NCBI RefSeq assembly: GCF_002368295.1
Contig: NZ_AP018248.1
Span: 3,906,767 to 3,970,766, forward strand
Reading direction: 5' to 3'
Source of the DNA: Tolypothrix tenuis PCC 7101
Lineage (GTDB): Bacteria; Cyanobacteriota; Cyanobacteriia; Cyanobacteriales; Nostocaceae
DNA: 64,000 nucleotides
Shown: positions 1-8,129 of the stretch, piece after piece
Numbering within the stretch: position 1 is the first letter of the stretch
Layout of the letters: the number at the start of each line of letters is the position of its first letter
Translations under genes and position numbers: made by a program
Notes under the pieces: generated by a model
What the model was told of the DNA's origin: nothing
The model's input: only the letters and a program-made list of their open reading frames with translations
Databases searched by the model: none

Positions 1-102
1 GGAATAGTTAGTAGAGAATTATTTCTTTTTGAGGCAGGAGACAGGATAGAAAATAAGATTTTTTATTTTTACAGCATATTTCAGGTAAATAAGGTATATG
101 GG

Positions 103-289
103 TCAATACGCTTGGGTTAAGCTCATTAGCAATTGATTTTTCAGTTATTCAAGAAGCCAGAAGAATTGGGGGATTCTCCCCCAAACCCCCGATTGGGTGA
201 CGGTTGCGTCCCCTAAACCCCCTCCAAAATTATTATTCGGTTTTTTGTTGAGTAACTAGTTTTTTAGTTTTGTTAGTAATTAATTTTCT
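103..289 (+). repeat. Dispersed palindrome-rich repeat, family A copy 1
   Basis: About 185 bp beginning TCAATACGCTTGGGTTAAG and ending near ACTAGTTTTTTAGTTTTGTTA. The core has G-runs and C-runs around TTGGGGGATTCTCCCCCAA and the string GATTGGGTGACGGTTGCG. The same element recurs near 3823 (minus), 21066 (minus) and 54666 (plus). It has no coding content. It is probably a non-autonomous mobile element. Confidence 0.75.
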
Positions 290-618
290 ATGGGTAGGAG
301 CAAAGCAGTGCCTTATCCTGACAATTATCTGTACTTTAATTCTCTAGTTGTGTATCTTATTGAGTTGCAAAATGCTGTATATAAAAATCAGAAATTTGAG
401 TGGATAAAGAACAGAGAAATAAAAATTTGGATAAAAAATAAATTCTCACAAAGATTGCGAAAAATATGTAGGCGCACAAAAATTTTGTGCCATCACGAAT
501 TATTTAATGTCTCGCGAACATAATTTAAATTGGCAAAAAATCCAAAATCTAAAATTGTTTGACAGATTCCTACCCTGCGGAAAGGCTGATAAAAATTTCT
601 AAGCTTTCAATTATGATA
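290..618. other. Gene-free stretch with no convincing coding content
   Basis: A 77-codon open frame starts at 290, but its beginning repeats intergenic sequence also found near 60150 (cttacaattatctgtactt) and the product is a low-complexity K/I/N-rich string. I regard it as spurious. A short palindrome, GCACAAAAATTTTGTGC, lies near 475-495. Nothing else is recognisable. Confidence 0.5.
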
Positions 619-681
619 ATTACCCATTACCCATTACCCATTACCCATTACCCATTACCCATTACCCATTACCCATTACCC
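619..681 (+). repeat. 7-bp tandem repeat (ATTACCC)x9
   Basis: Nine uninterrupted ATTACCC units end two bases before the stop codon of the minus-strand TetR gene. Short heptanucleotide tandem repeats of this kind are characteristic of filamentous cyanobacterial genomes. Copy number is likely to vary between strains. Confidence 0.9.
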
Positions 682-682
682 T

Positions 683-1285
683 TTAATCTCTCATTAATCC
701 ATCTAACAAAACAGCAATCATTTCATTAACAATAAATTCCTTTGGTGCAGCATTAGCAAATGTAGTGGCAAAAGGCAGACTTTCGATTACAGACAGAAAG
801 AATCCTGCTAGTAATTGGGGACGTACATTGCGAATTTCACCCCGTTGTTGTGCTTGAGCAAATATTTGACAAATTGGGTCAAAAATGCATTCAGATGAGC
901 AAGCAGATAACCTGGCAGTATTTTCTGCATCTAACAAAGGCATATCTGTATGTACCATGCTCAAAAAATGGATGGGAGGCTGAGAGATAAACCACGCACC
1001 AACTGCAGATAATTGCGATCGCAAATTATCCTCATTTTCACTGATGGTTTGCTGTAAACCCAAGCGATGGCGTTCAAACATTCGCTCGGTGACGGCTACA
1101 AAAAGTTGCTCTTTGCTGGGAAAATGATAGTACAAAGAAGCCTGACGGATACCGACTGCCTGAGCAATATCCCTCATTGTGACTGTATTGTAGCCTCGGG
1201 TGTGAAATAGGTGTTCTGCTTCATCAAGAATGCGTTCTCTTCCACTAGATGAGACTTGTTTTGGAGAGTTGCGATCGTCTGGCAC
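683..1285 (-). CDS. TetR/AcrR-family transcriptional regulator
   Basis: One-component DNA-binding repressor of about 200 residues, a normal TetR length. The N-terminal helix-turn-helix is clear: an ILDEAEHLFHTRGYNTVTM stretch, then IAQAVGIRQASLYYHFPSKE, the classic TetR recognition helix. The C-terminal ligand-binding half has no recognisable ligand signature. The frame stays open to a TTG at 1291. I prefer the GTG at 1285 because TAGGTAGG lies 7-8 bases upstream; the first in-frame ATG falls inside the HTH. The gene is divergent from the FAD/Rieske oxidoreductase at 1778, with about 490 bp between them. Control of that gene is possible but unproven. A short palindrome just upstream may be its own operator. 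Confidence 0.9.
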   Translation of the reverse strand: MPDDRNSPKQVSSSGRERILDEAEHLFHTRGYNTVTMRDIAQAVGIRQASLYYHFPSKEQLFVAVTERMFERHRLGLQQTISENEDNLRSQLSAVGAWFISQPPIHFLSMVHTDMPLLDAENTARLSACSSECIFDPICQIFAQAQQRGEIRNVRPQLLAGFFLSVIESLPFATTFANAAPKEFIVNEMIAVLLDGLMRD

Positions 1286-1297
1286 TCCCAAACCTAC

Positions 1298-1308
1298 CTA
1301 ACGTTTAG
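1298..1308. promoter_or_regulatory. Possible TetR autoregulatory operator
   Basis: CTAACGTTTAG is a near-perfect palindrome (arms CTAA/TTAG), 12-22 bases upstream of the preferred GTG start of the TetR gene. Autorepression through such a site is usual for the family. The assignment is an inference from position and symmetry only. Confidence 0.3.
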
Positions 1309-1777
1309 TAGTCAACTTTTAAATATTATATTACACTGTCATCTAAAGGATGAAGTGTGAAGTATGAAAGCTGAAGTCAAGAGTTTTCTCAAGCATCAAT
1401 GCATTAAATATGATTTTGGCATTTATTTTGTAAAATAATCAGCTGATTTTTGCATCCAAATTTCTAGATTGATCGTCTGTAGTAAAAATAGCCTGAACTA
1501 GCAAATGTGAGGGTAAATTATTGACAAAAACAACCTTAAGCCATGTATAGCAATCCTAAATGCAATATTTAGCTTTTGCATCAAGGTTTTTGCAAGTCAA
1601 CACCCAAAACGAATATTTTTACACCTGCAATAGGATGGCTATAGTTTGTCCTTTCCTCACGAAATTAAGCTGCTGAGGATTAACACTGAAATGGGAAAAA
1701 TACTCCATAAAAAAGGCTAGCTAATAGCCATGATTTCATGCCAGTAATTTATCATCAAGAGTTAATTCTGTAACCAA
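1309..1777. other. Divergent intergenic region
   Basis: AT-rich spacer between the TetR gene and the FAD/Rieske gene. It presumably holds both promoters. No repeat family, RNA gene or credible small reading frame was recognised. Confidence 0.4.
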
Positions 1778-3718
1778 ATGAGCCAATTATCGAATTTGCC
1801 AGAATCATCGCCTATTTCCCGCCGCACACTGCTCAAGTGGTTCGGTATTGGTGGTATCGCTGGAGTAACTGGATACTCTCGTTTCAGTAAGCCACAACCA
1901 ACTGTTTTTCAAAGAGATACCCTAAAGTTACCAAGAATATTAAATCAACCAAAAACTGTAGTAGTAATTGGGGGTGGATTAGCAGGTTTAGCCTGTGCAT
2001 ACGAATTGAGTCAGAGGGGATTTATGGTGACACTTTTAGAAAAGTCCCCTCAACTCGGCGGCAAAATTGCTAGTTGGCAAATTGAGGCCGTTGGTGAAAA
2101 ATTTATGATGGAACATGGTTTTCATGGCTTTTTTCCCCAGTACTATAACCTGAATGGTTTAGTGACAGAATTGGGGATTAAGGATCATTTTCAATCATTA
2201 AACTTTTATGCAGTAGTTTACCGCGATCGCAAATATCAACCCGAGGTATTTCGCCCCAGTCGTTCAGCCTTTCCTTGGAATATTATAGATTTAGCGATCG
2301 CATCTCCCAATCGTTTGCAGTGGGGGATTAATTTAGTTAATTTCAAACATTTACAAGTTTTTCAAGCGATTACGGGTTTTGAGCGAGAAAAGAATTACCA
2401 ACGTTTTGATAATATATCTGTTGCGGAATGGGTAAAATCTGAATTTCCCCAAGGGTTATACGATTTATATTTTCTACCTTTTGCTAAATCGAGTTTAAAT
2501 GCACCAGATTTAATGAGTGTGGGAGAATTGATGCAGTTCTTCCATTTTTATTTTTTTGGTAATCCAGAAGGGTTAGCTTTTAATGGTACTAAAGACGATA
2601 TGGGAACTAGTTTAGTTCAACCTATCGCTAAGTCAATTATCAGCAACGGTGGTAAAATCATCACTGGTGCAAACGTGAGTGAAATTGCTGCTGTTGAAGA
2701 GAAGTTAAACTCTCTAAAATATTTTGTAGGTAGTAATAACAATAGCGTTCCTTTTTGGGTAAAGAAGAACTCAGTTGTTACTGATGAAAAAATCGAATAT
2801 TTTGGTGCGGCTGATGAAGTATTTGCAGCAACCGTTGGGAGTAAAGAAGCGATTTCACTTACCTGTACCCATCAAGGTTGTACTGTGAAAAAAGCTGAGG
2901 ATGGTAAATTCCATTGCCCTTGTCATGGTGCGGTATTTGCGGCTGATGGCAAAGTTTTAAAAGGGCCAGCGCAACGAGATTTATCTAAGTTTAAAATAGC
3001 GCAAAGGCAAGATACAGAATTACAACTAATAGCAGCTAATCAAACATCATCCTCCCCAGAGACAATTACCGCTGATTATTATGTCTTTGCGACTGATGTA
3101 CCGGGAGTACAGCAACTATTTAAACGGATGAACGGGGATGTCGAGGAAAAAGTGCGATCGCAAGTGGCAAATTTAAGCATCGCCGATCCATTTGCAGTGT
3201 GTCGTTTTTGGTTTGATCGCGATTTTGAATGGGAACAAAGCAATTTTACTTCTCTATCTGGCTACCAGCTAACTGATAGCATTACCCTGTATCACCGCAT
3301 TCAAGAACAATTTATTGACTGGGCACAGCGTACAGGTGGTAGTGTGGTAGAATTACACGCCTACTGCTATAAAGAAAAAGAATTTCCTACTCAAGAAGCA
3401 TTGTTAACTACTTTTGAGCAGGAATTATACGAAATTGTCCCGGAATTAAAGCAAGCAAAAATTCTGCATCGAGAATTAGTTAATCAGCATAACTTTTCTG
3501 GATATCCACCTAATAGTTACGCAGAACGTCCCGAAACTAGCACCAGTGTTGCTAATTTAATTTTTGCTGGTGACTGGGTAAAAATGCCATTTCCTTGTGG
3601 ATTGATGGAACGCGCTGTGAGTAGCGGTTTATTAGCAGCCAATGAGATTTTATCGCGTGAAGGGTTACAGAGGCGATCGCTTTTGTCTGTGAATCCAGAG
3701 GGGTTACTGCAAATTTAA
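1778..3718 (+). CDS. Tat-targeted FAD-dependent carotenoid desaturase-like oxidoreductase with embedded Rieske domain
   Basis: 646-residue flavoprotein. Residues 14-24 read SRRTLLKWFGI, a twin-arginine export signal followed by a glycine-rich hydrophobic segment, so the protein probably acts outside the cytoplasm (thylakoid lumen or periplasm). An FAD-binding Rossmann motif (VVVIGGGLAGLACAYELS) lies at about 60-80, followed by an EHGFHGFFPQYYNL block typical of the phytoene-desaturase/CrtU-like amine-oxidase superfamily. A Rieske [2Fe-2S] module is inserted in the middle. Its ligands C363-T-H365 and C380-P-C-H383 are all present, with C368 and C382 placed for the disulfide. The C-terminal flavin motif (FAGDWVKMPFPCGLMERAV) is intact. 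The family suggests a carotenoid or related isoprenoid desaturase, possibly aromatic-ring forming; substrate is not determinable here. A hairpin follows the stop. Confidence 0.82.
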   Translation: MSQLSNLPESSPISRRTLLKWFGIGGIAGVTGYSRFSKPQPTVFQRDTLKLPRILNQPKTVVVIGGGLAGLACAYELSQRGFMVTLLEKSPQLGGKIASWQIEAVGEKFMMEHGFHGFFPQYYNLNGLVTELGIKDHFQSLNFYAVVYRDRKYQPEVFRPSRSAFPWNIIDLAIASPNRLQWGINLVNFKHLQVFQAITGFEREKNYQRFDNISVAEWVKSEFPQGLYDLYFLPFAKSSLNAPDLMSVGELMQFFHFYFFGNPEGLAFNGTKDDMGTSLVQPIAKSIISNGGKIITGANVSEIAAVEEKLNSLKYFVGSNNNSVPFWVKKNSVVTDEKIEYFGAADEVFAATVGSKEAISLTCTHQGCTVKKAEDGKFHCPCHGAVFAADGKVLKGPAQRDLSKFKIAQRQDTELQLIAANQTSSSPETITADYYVFATDVPGVQQLFKRMNGDVEEKVRSQVANLSIADPFAVCRFWFDRDFEWEQSNFTSLSGYQLTDSITLYHRIQEQFIDWAQRTGGSVVELHAYCYKEKEFPTQEALLTTFEQELYEIVPELKQAKILHRELVNQHNFSGYPPNSYAERPETSTSVANLIFAGDWVKMPFPCGLMERAVSSGLLAANEILSREGLQRRSLLSVNPEGLLQI

Positions 3719-3742
3719 GTTGATTTGTGAAAATTTGCGGTG

Positions 3743-3781
3743 TTTAGATTCCTGACTTCTGTGAGAAGTCGGGAATCTAAA
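3743..3781 (+). terminator. Strong hairpin downstream of the Rieske oxidoreductase (repeat family H)
   Basis: 18-bp arms (TTTAGATTCCTGACTTCT and its partner) pair with a single G:U and a 3-base loop, 25 bases after the stop. The same core (CCCGACTT/AAGTCGGG) forms hairpins at 16002 and 60247, so it is a dispersed structured repeat that may act as a terminator or mRNA stabiliser here. Confidence 0.6.
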
Positions 3782-3822
3782 TTTTGCAGTCATGATTTAT
3801 GACTATATCTAAATACAGTTAA

Positions 3823-3975
3823 GTTCAGAAAATTCATTAATCACAAAACCAAAAAGCTAGTTACTCAACAAAAAAACAGAATAATAATTTTGGAGGGGGT
3901 TTGGGGGACGCAACCGTCACCCAATCGGGGGTTTGGGGGAGAATCCCCCAATTGAGCTGGCTTTTTTAATAAGTG
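3823..3975 (-). repeat. Dispersed repeat, family A copy 2
   Basis: Inverted relative to copy 1. It runs from CAGTTAAG through CTAGTTACTCAAC and the GGGGGTTTGGGGGACGCAAC core to GGCTTTTTTAATAAGTGA. The far end is truncated compared with copies 1 and 3. It abuts the 3' end of the SMR gene. Confidence 0.7.
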
Positions 3976-3986
3976 AAAAATCATAT

Positions 3987-4307
3987 CTATTTAGCAGAAT
4001 TTAACCCAATTACCCCAATAATTATCAACGCTATAGACATGAGTTTTATACTACTAGCAGATTCGCGGAAGAAAATAATACCAATCAGTGCAATTAATGT
4101 AGTTCCTAAACCAGCCCAAAAAGCATAAGCAACACTCACATCAATTTTTTGCAAACATAAAGTCATACAAGTAAAACAAAGCCCATAACATATAAAAATT
4201 GATACTGAAGGAACAATATTAGTAAATCCCTCGGACAACTTCATGCAAGTTGTACCTACAACTTCAAAAATTACTGCTCCAATCAAGTAAAACCAACTAA
4301 TTGACAT
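3987..4307 (-). CDS. Small multidrug resistance (SMR) family efflux protein
   Basis: 106 residues, four predicted transmembrane helices, the standard size for EmrE/SugE-type proton antiporters of the inner membrane. The essential membrane glutamate is E15 in FEVVGTTCMKLSEGFT, and the helix-3 region VAYAFWAGLGTTLIALIG matches SMR proteins. The sequence looks closer to the drug/quaternary-ammonium branch than to guanidinium exporters, and I saw no guanidine riboswitch upstream. It appears monocistronic. Family D repeats do not interrupt it, but a family A repeat lies immediately downstream. Confidence 0.92.
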   Translation of the reverse strand: MSISWFYLIGAVIFEVVGTTCMKLSEGFTNIVPSVSIFICYGLCFTCMTLCLQKIDVSVAYAFWAGLGTTLIALIGIIFFRESASSIKLMSIALIIIGVIGLNSAK

Positions 4308-4589
4308 ATTGATAATAAAGGCTGGGTGAGGCTGGATGATAAATAAGAGCCTTTTATTATCTCTACTAAAAAGATAAAAATCAATAAGTAAAAATATTGT
4401 GATTAATTATATAAAATCACCTGTATCAATATACTTGTAGCAATTAAATATCAAGTAGTATAGCGTAATCATTGACTGCTGTATGTATATTTTAAAAACT
4501 CAAGAGGAATACTATATATTTGCGGCTTCTTTAACCAAGATATAATTATTTAGGTTGTGCTATTTATCTGAAGGTGGAGATAAATAAGT

Positions 4590-5504
4590 ATGAAAATCTC
4601 TCGTTTAGTCATTAGTTTAGCAAGTGCGATCGCCTTTTTAACCGCGACTGGTTACGGCTACGTGTTTATTTTAGGCGCGCCGCAATTAGATGCACCGAAA
4701 GCACAAGCAAATACAGGGTTGGAGTTTCAGCTAAAAAGCTTTAACTCCCAAGCAATGGGACAAGTCCGCAACTATGGGCTAATTTTACCGCCTGACTATC
4801 GCCAAAATACCCAAAAGCGTTATCCTGTTATCTTTTTATTACATGGTGGACATGATAACGAACGTGCTTTTGCGGATAAATATGCACTGTTAGACGTACT
4901 ACATGAACTTTATCAAAGTAAAAAATTAGCCCCATCAATTGTAATTACACCTGATGGTAATGACAATCGTGGTTCTAGTCCTTTGTACGATCCAGATTAT
5001 TTTGATGGCCCTAATGGCAAAATTGGTACTTTAATCGGTTCGGAATTAGTCAAAGTTGTCAAGTCAAATTATCGCACTTTAAATAATCCGCAATTTTGGG
5101 CGATGGGAGGTGTATCTTCTGGAGGATGGGGAGCATTTAATATCGGGTTACGCTATCTGAATAACTTCAATGTTTTGTTTAGCCATTGTGGTTATTTTAC
5201 AGATAATAGCGGCCCCCAAAATAGCCCCGAACAAATTGTGCAAAAATTAGCTATTCCTGAGCAAAAGCGATTGCGAGTGTATCTTGATTCTGGACGTAGC
5301 GATGTGGAATTTTTAGCTTCCACTCAAGCTTTTCACAAGACTTTAGATAAATTAGGTGTTGCTAATGTATTCTATGCCTTTCCTGGCGGGCATGGTGTAT
5401 CTGGTGAAGATTTTGGCTGGAACTATTTTCACAAACACCTAAAAGATTCGCTTTCGTATGTAGGGAAACAGTTTAATAATGCAAAATTTAAGAATAGTAA
5501 ATAA
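4590..5504 (+). CDS. Secreted alpha/beta-hydrolase, esterase D family
   Basis: 304 residues. The N-terminal hydrophobic segment (about 5-30) is a signal peptide or membrane anchor. The catalytic domain starts around 55 with LILPPDYRQNTQKRYPVIFLLHGG, the oxyanion strand of esterase D/enterochelin-esterase-like enzymes. The nucleophile elbow is G174-V-S176-S-G178. Probable acid and base are the Asp in LDSGRSDVEF and the His in FPGGHGVSG. The expected reaction is hydrolysis of an ester (acyl, feruloyl or siderophore type); substrate cannot be told. A GGTGGAG ribosome-binding site precedes the start. It is a single gene with its own leader. Confidence 0.85.
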   Translation: MKISRLVISLASAIAFLTATGYGYVFILGAPQLDAPKAQANTGLEFQLKSFNSQAMGQVRNYGLILPPDYRQNTQKRYPVIFLLHGGHDNERAFADKYALLDVLHELYQSKKLAPSIVITPDGNDNRGSSPLYDPDYFDGPNGKIGTLIGSELVKVVKSNYRTLNNPQFWAMGGVSSGGWGAFNIGLRYLNNFNVLFSHCGYFTDNSGPQNSPEQIVQKLAIPEQKRLRVYLDSGRSDVEFLASTQAFHKTLDKLGVANVFYAFPGGHGVSGEDFGWNYFHKHLKDSLSYVGKQFNNAKFKNSK

Positions 5505-5814
5505 AGAAATACTTTAACAAACAATTATAGGATTCATGTTTGAGTTTTAAAGCAACCTAAGTACGCTTTTATTTCTTCCCGGTTTCCTGTTCTCCTACTA
5601 AACAAATAATTTCTGAAATTAAGAGGTATTTATAAATCATGGATGGTGCGTTACGGCTAAATTTAATTGTCTCTGTGTGCCAAATCCTTTCATAGCCGTA
5701 ACACACCCTACTGTTCTAAACACTTGAAATCCTGACAAAAGCCAAAGGACAAATGACAGCCTCAGCCATTTATCTTTAATTTTGCCGACCTACTTAACTC
5801 ATCATCAATGAAAA
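5505..5814. other. Intergenic region with GTGCGTTACGG palindromic repeat
   Basis: Contains GGTGCGTTACGGCT near 5645 and AGCCGTAACACACCC near 5694, the two arms of a widely dispersed cyanobacterial palindromic repeat also present at 22619 and 52095. No gene was recognised. Confidence 0.5.
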
Positions 5815-7485
5815 ATGACTTCTAAATTAAAAACCAAAATCGGACTGAGGATTGCAGCTTTTCTCACAGCTTTAGTCGGATTAGTCAACTTGGTTTCTGC
5901 TGTTACGCCAACATTACCTGAACGCAGTCATTGGTTAAAGCAATTATTACCCTTTGAAATTCGCGCTAGTGGACATATTTTTGCAGCTTTAACTGGGTTT
6001 GCATTATTAGCATTGGCAACAAATTTATTGCGGCGAAAACGTATCGCTTGGTTACTGACAATTGGTTTATTAGTAATTTCTATTATTAGTCATTTAGTCA
6101 AGGGTTGGGACTATGAAGAAAGTATACTTTCTGGTATATTATTGGTGCAATTAATCTCCATGCGCCATGTATTTACTGCTCAGTCAGACCGTCCTTCAAT
6201 TGCACGGGGAGTTAGGGTATTATTAGGCGCTTTACTATTTACTTTGGCATACGGCACAATTGGATTTTACTTGCTGGATGGCAAATTTTCGGTGAATTTT
6301 GATTGGCAAGATGCAATATTTCAAACTCTCGCCATGTTTTTCACAGAAGATAATGCGGGATTGCAACCCAAAACTCGATTTGGCAATTTTTTTGCTGATT
6401 CAATTTATGTAATAGCAGCTTGTACGTTTATCTATGCATTAGTCATGCTATTACAACCAGTTTTTCTGCGTGATTCCGCAAGCCTAAACGAACGCCGTAA
6501 AGCTAAAGAAATTGTCGAAAAATATGGGCATTCTTCTTTAGCAGCTTACACCTTATTAAGTGATAAAAGTTATTATTTTAGTCCTTCAGGTCGCAGTATC
6601 ATCGCCTATGTTCCCAAAGGTAGGGGTGCGATCGCATTGGGTGATCCCATTGGCCCCATAGAAGAACGTCAAGAGGTAATAGCCGCTTTTGGGGAGTTTT
6701 GTCAGCGTAATGATTGGTATCCCGCTTTTTACCAAACCTTACCCGATGATTTGGATATTTACATTTCCCTGGGTTTTCGGGTACTCAAGATTGGTGAAGA
6801 AGCGATAGTAGATCTGGAGACTTTTACTTTACAAGGTAAAGCTGGTCAAAAATTTCGCTCTGCAATTAATAAGTTGACAAAACTAGGATATGAAGTCAAG
6901 TTTTACCAACCACCAATTGCTGATGAATTATTACGTCAGCTAAAACCTGTAAGTGATGAATGGTTGAAGATGGTACAAGGTTCAGAAAAAAAGTTTTCTC
7001 TGGGTTGGTTTGACGAAGCCTATTTACGAGATTGTGTAATTGCTGTAGTTTACGAACCCCAAGGAAAAATTACTGCCTTTGCCAATATTGTGCCAGAGTA
7101 TCAAAATAATGAAGTTACTTTGGATATGATGCGCCATCGTCCATCAATGGAAAATGGCACAATGGACTTTTTATTTAGTTCCATGCTCCAGTATTTTAAA
7201 GAGAAAAATTACGATAGTTTTAATTTTGCACTTTCTGCTTTAGCTGGTGTAGGTGAAACTCCAGAATCACGCCGTTTAGAGAAAGTATTAGGCTATCTCT
7301 ACGAACATTTAAATCGCTTCTATAACTTCAAAGGTTTACACGCCTACAAAGAGAAGTTTCGTCCCCGTTGGGAACCACGTTATTTAGTTTATCCCAGTTT
7401 GAGAAGTTTACCCGATGTAGTTGTGGCATTAATTCGTGCCGATTCAGGCGATCGCCTTCTCGATTATTTCAAACCTGGTGCTTAA
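5815..7485 (+). CDS. mprF: MprF-like lysylphosphatidylglycerol synthase (DUF2156 domain)
   Basis: 556 residues. The first 215 hold about six membrane helices (for example FALLALATNLL, LLVISIISHLV, TFIYALVMLLQPVF). The C-terminal half is the cytosolic aminoacyl-tRNA-dependent transferase domain: GRGAIALGDPIGP, FCQRNDWYPAFYQTLPDDLDIY, SLGFRVLKIGEEAIVDLETF, then NGTMDFLFSSML and FYNFKGLHAYKEKFRPRWEPRYL near the end. This enzyme class transfers lysine (or another amino acid) from aminoacyl-tRNA to phosphatidylglycerol, altering surface charge. The protein is shorter than Staphylococcus MprF, having fewer flippase-region helices, as is usual in cyanobacteria. Confidence 0.88.
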   Translation: MTSKLKTKIGLRIAAFLTALVGLVNLVSAVTPTLPERSHWLKQLLPFEIRASGHIFAALTGFALLALATNLLRRKRIAWLLTIGLLVISIISHLVKGWDYEESILSGILLVQLISMRHVFTAQSDRPSIARGVRVLLGALLFTLAYGTIGFYLLDGKFSVNFDWQDAIFQTLAMFFTEDNAGLQPKTRFGNFFADSIYVIAACTFIYALVMLLQPVFLRDSASLNERRKAKEIVEKYGHSSLAAYTLLSDKSYYFSPSGRSIIAYVPKGRGAIALGDPIGPIEERQEVIAAFGEFCQRNDWYPAFYQTLPDDLDIYISLGFRVLKIGEEAIVDLETFTLQGKAGQKFRSAINKLTKLGYEVKFYQPPIADELLRQLKPVSDEWLKMVQGSEKKFSLGWFDEAYLRDCVIAVVYEPQGKITAFANIVPEYQNNEVTLDMMRHRPSMENGTMDFLFSSMLQYFKEKNYDSFNFALSALAGVGETPESRRLEKVLGYLYEHLNRFYNFKGLHAYKEKFRPRWEPRYLVYPSLRSLPDVVVALIRADSGDRLLDYFKPGA

Positions 7486-7806
7486 TTTAATACAGTTCAG
7501 ATAATAATTAACCGCCAATATACGCCGATAAATCCAATTTATATTATTATCATTTCTACTTCTATTTTCCCTCCTTACGCAAATATTTTCAGGAATCAAA
7601 GCTAATTTCTATATATCATTTAATTGGTGCATCAAACTTGGTTGTATCAAAAGCATATTTCTATAACTTTTGTGACCAAACTTAGAATATAAGCTCAATG
7701 AAAATTCATGAAAATTATTTACGTTAAGTTTTTGTGTGCATCTTAAGTAAACAGCAACTTCAATGAGAAAATTTGGACTTATCGTCTCAACAAATTTACT
7801 GAAGAT
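7486..7806. other. Intergenic region upstream of the symporter operon
   Basis: AT-rich, presumably holding the promoter of the DUF485/symporter pair. No repeat element or small gene was recognised. Confidence 0.35.
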
Positions 7807-8082
7807 ATGGACGATCGCAAAAAAGCTCTCCAGTCTCTTGCTAATGCCCGTTGGCGAGTATCCCTGCTGCTGAGTGGAGCCATGATGGTGATTTATTTTG
7901 GCTTTATTCTGCTAATTGCCTTCAATAAACCATTATTAGGTTCATTAATCTTGCCAGGACTTAGTCTTGGCATTTTGCTAGGTGCATTAGTAATTGTCTG
8001 TGCATGGATATTGATTTTTCTTTATGTGCGCTGGGCGAATACTAAATACGACGATCGCATCGCTAATCTGACACGTAAGTAA
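7807..8082 (+). CDS. DUF485 small membrane protein, symporter partner
   Basis: 91 residues with two membrane helices (about 20-40 and 52-78) and short charged ends. The pattern matches DUF485/YjcH proteins, which are encoded just ahead of ActP-type acetate symporters. Here the symporter starts 48 bp downstream, so the two are very likely co-transcribed. The function of DUF485 is not established; an accessory or stability role is assumed from the conserved pairing. Confidence 0.85.
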   Translation: MDDRKKALQSLANARWRVSLLLSGAMMVIYFGFILLIAFNKPLLGSLILPGLSLGILLGALVIVCAWILIFLYVRWANTKYDDRIANLTRK

Positions 8083-8129
8083 GCGCCAATAACTCGTTCT
8101 CTATCAAAAAATCAAATTTGTAATCAAAT

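Noticed and set aside
290..523. 77-codon plus-strand frame
   Set aside because: Its start overlaps a dispersed intergenic string also present near 60150, has no ribosome site, and the product is low-complexity; not supported as a gene.
4308..4589. Possible guanidine riboswitch upstream of the SMR gene
   Set aside because: No paired ACGR-loop hairpins or ykkC-like structure could be found in the leader.
5505..5814. Search for tRNA or other RNA genes in this and the other long spacers
   Set aside because: No cloverleaf with GGTTCGAATC-type T-arm was recognised anywhere in the window; manual inspection could miss divergent RNAs.
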